Below, in pieces: positions 61,247-64,000 of a stretch of 64,000 nt of DNA (its first letter is position 1; every line of letters starts with the position of its first letter). This DNA is from Lucifuga dentata (taxonomy: Eukaryota > Chordata > Actinopteri > Ophidiiformes > Bythitidae). Under the pieces are notes generated by a model, which made no database searches, was not told where the DNA came from, and saw nothing but the letters and a program-made list of their open reading frames with translations. The position numbers and the translations under genes are program-made. The DNA lies in the NCBI GenBank assembly GCA_014773175.1, contig VXCM01003142.1, positions 1-64,000 of the forward strand. Direction: 5' to 3'.

Positions 61247-63287
61247 TGACTGGAAACCACTCTCGCCTATCTCTCTGTAGAGGTAGGAGGAAGAGGCGGT
61301 GCAACCATCTCACTCATTGCCTCTCTGACACCAAACTCATGCAGATTCCCGCTGATATAACAGGGAATGTCAGCTGGAGACGGAGTAAGGGGAGAGATTT
61401 CAGTGCAGACAAGAGCGAAGGGGCTTATCAAAGTACCCCTGATGACACGCTACAAAGCAGTGAACTTACACTGACTTTTTCTGTCTAACAAGATGCTTGA
61501 TGTTTTTACAGATGCTTTAAAAGCAAACTAGTGGCTTGTTACCGAAAACTCTCAAGTTGCCAGACGGTGTTTTGCAGCTGCAGACGTTCCCTCCTGAGAT
61601 GGCACAAAAGAAAGCAGATTTATATAAAGTCAAATTATGGACGAAATCATTTTAAGGCATGTCTGGGCTGCAAAGTCTCTCTGGTAGGTGCACGATACCG
61701 GAAGGCAGGGCTGAGGAGAAGCAAGCCATCTGTGCACAGCCGACCTGACAAGGCATCCTTCTCCCAGCCACAGCTTTAGTGACAGCTGGAGAAGTGAGAT
61801 GCTTAATATTTCATTTCAGACAGCCGTCTTCTGTAGTTTTCTCATAGCAACAAAGCCATTTGTCACCATTCATTAGGATTTTTCTATGCAATGAGCCAGC
61901 TGGATAGTGAGACAGAAAACTCCCCAATTAGGCTGTTATAGCCAAGGACTTTGTAGGCATTTTATGACAACTAACAGGGTTTGTGAGGTCTGGTGGGGTG
62001 TGTATGTGTGTATCAGTCTTTGTGTTTATATCATTTCGGGTTTTAAATTACAAACCAAATCATGATATATTAGCAAAAGATAACAGCTAGTTTTTATGCA
62101 GGGACCTTGTTGGAATGCTAAAATGCCACCATTTCACGAAGAGAAAAGAATAGTCGTTTCGTCATGCCATAGCGGTCCCATTTGGGGTACAGTCTTGGAT
62201 TTCAACTTATCTCCAATGTATTCTGCTCCCGCCAAACATAACAAAGCTTCAGGCTCTATCCAGTGCAGGAAAGCAATTATGGATGAGGGAGGGGAGGGCG
62301 CTCCCTCTCGATAAGCATTCTCTCGATGGAGTGCCTTTTGGCATGCTCTGGTTAGGAAATCATTGGTGGATTCATACATTTTCAACATAAAGAAAGTGCA
62401 GAAAAATTTCTTGAGGCGCATATCTGGAGCCGTGCACCGATTTCATGCTTCTCCATGTTTTAACCTTTGGTGTTTGGTAAGCTGTAGCCTGTAGGGTGCT
62501 TTCCTTATTTGGCCCCTGAGAGCTCCATGATGGATCTGAAAAGGTTAAACTATGATAAATGGATGACACCACTGGTGCAGCATCAAAGGGTAAATTATGG
62601 GCTGCTGCATCTGACATTGCTGAGAAGGAATACAAAGAGAAAACTCTATAATAAAACCCTAGTTCCTTTGGTTTCTCTTCCTCTGGCTGCTTTGCTTTCT
62701 CTGCAGACGTGCAGGGCTGCCGACATTACTCAGCTCTTTAGGCGTGATTAATGAGCTCCTCCGCCATGAGGAGAGAGAGGAATGATCAAGCTATTATTTG
62801 TGTTTTGTCATAATTTCTTTCTGTATGCCGTGAGTGTTCCCCCACAGATTAGAAACACATTGGATTCCAAGAATTATTAATTATTGAGACCTGAAATTTG
62901 CCAAAACAACATGCTTCTGGCCAGAAAATAGAGGGGAAACATTTTCATAAGTTTTTCAAAACAACAAAACAAAGTTATGGAGAAAAACTGGATGAAAAGC
63001 ACAGGAGAGCTATGAAGAAATAACAACCCTGTACACACAAAGGTTTTGCTGACATGACATTAAATCATCATCCCTACTTCGCCGTCTACATTCAATCGAA
63101 ACAATCCCAGCCTGCATTGAAGAGAAAGTATCACGGCTGATCATCGACCGTTCTTCCACATCACTGACCAGACTCTCGATTACACTTCCAGAGGAGTTGA
63201 GGTGTAAGCATTTTCCTGACTGCATACAGATCTGCTTCCTGTCTTCCTTCTCAGCCAGACATTCAGTCATTCCAGTCAGCAAGATCT

Positions 63288-63327
<40 letters not shown>
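63288..63327. repeat. 40-bp poly-A tract
   Basis: A pure A-run without adjacent retroposon sequence that I recognise. Confidence 0.9.
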
Positions 63328-63330
<3 letters not shown>

Positions 63331-63599
63331 AGGGCTCAAACGAATCCAAATTCACAGTGTAAACCATGTGAACAGGAATTAAAAAGGGCAGAGAGTTGTT
63401 TGTGAAGGCTGAATGATTTGAGTGAAATATCAGGATTTGATTGAATATTTTCTTGGAAAAAAAACAAAAAAACAAAAAAAACCTGAACTGCAGACCTGTA
63501 TTGCTGGTCTACAAACATCTACTAAATAAAGTTAATATTCTGTGCTGCAATCCATTTTACTTGGAACCTGAACTCTGACACAAAAAAGTGCAATGGAAG

Positions 63600-63870
63600 A
63601 GTCATTCAACTCAGAATTCCCAGTCGGAAACCAGTCAGCAATTCTCACCTTGCCAGATTTATCTGACATAAACACGCCTGATGTCACAACAATATGGCAA
63701 CGCGTATGATGAACGATACAGATTTCCCTTTGATTTTCCTTGATATGTAGCTTTGTTCATGCAGATCCTCTGTAGACATTTATAACATTCACAGACTTGT
63801 CGTGAAAAATATGAATTTGCTGTCGGCGTCCATCAGGGTCGGAATGGGATTCTAATTTTTCCCGGGAACT
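63600..63870 (-). mobile_element. Diverged fragment of MITE family 4
   Basis: AATTCCCAGTCGGAAACC, TGATGTCACAACAATATGGC and GGGTCGGAATGGGATTC match family 4 blocks with inversion between the ends. Borders unclear. Confidence 0.45.
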
Positions 63871-64000
63871 TAAGGTGTCGAGATGGACAGACGAAAATGC
63901 CAGTGATGCTGGGGGCGAAAAAGTCCATAACTGTCCGTTGTCTCCTTGCCACCATTTCTCTTTGTCTAAGCACCAAGAAAATTATGAACGAAAAAAATTA

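Larger units (their letters stand above)
55564..64000 (+). other. ST6GALNAC5: ST6GALNAC5 intron 2 (5' part, runs off the window)
   Basis: At least 8.4 kb. No frame here carries sialylmotif L, so the next exon is beyond 64000. Beyond the repeats listed, the stretches 55800-56800, 57210-58240 and 58840-63280 show no gene, RNA or element that I can support. Confidence 0.85.

Noticed and set aside
61186..61488. 100-codon frame with an Arg run
   Set aside because: The Arg run is the (GGA)n microsatellite; no splice or domain support within ST6GALNAC5 intron 2.

Overview
The window is vertebrate nuclear DNA, almost certainly from a ray-finned (teleost, probably percomorph) fish. It is AT-rich, with split genes, GT..AG introns, many short DNA transposons (hAT, piggyBac-like and Tigger/pogo-like MITEs) and dense (CT)n, (GT)n and poly-A/T tracts. 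I see no bacterial-style gene, no CRISPR and no recognisable viral or transposase reading frame. Nearly all open frames are chance frames in introns or repeats.

Two neighbouring sialyltransferase genes of family GT29 lie on the + strand. The last two coding exons of ST6GALNAC3 are at 14447-14554 and 20403-20592; its earlier exons lie upstream, and 1-14446 is intron. The first two coding exons of ST6GALNAC5 are at 53813-53827 and 55357-55563; its catalytic exons lie downstream, and 55564-64000 is intron. The order ST6GALNAC3 then ST6GALNAC5, in the same direction, is also that of the human 1p31 locus as I know it, so the window spans a conserved tandem pair. Both enzymes are Golgi type II membrane proteins that add alpha-2,6-linked sialic acid to GalNAc residues of gangliosides and O-glycans.

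The intergenic stretch (20593 to about 53500) is full of repeats. Its main feature is a roughly 5.4 kb array of a 22-bp satellite at 30463-35975 that switches strand twice, giving head-to-head arms of about 3.2 and 1.9 kb, with higher-order periods of about 271-284 bp in one arm. At 37.2-39.5 kb there is a set of exon-like blocks on the minus strand, with a TATA-like box and strong splice donors but no consistent coding phase. This is the best candidate for an undescribed transcript. Just upstream of ST6GALNAC5 are a perfect 21-bp inverted repeat and a 47-codon upstream ORF whose stop overlaps the main start codon.

Five copies of one TTAA-flanked MITE family occur in the 64 kb. Single N characters are flanked by identical duplications, twelve of them 62-67 bp and one 237 bp. 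The short ones look like unmerged contig overlaps, so local tandem duplications at Ns should not be taken as biology.
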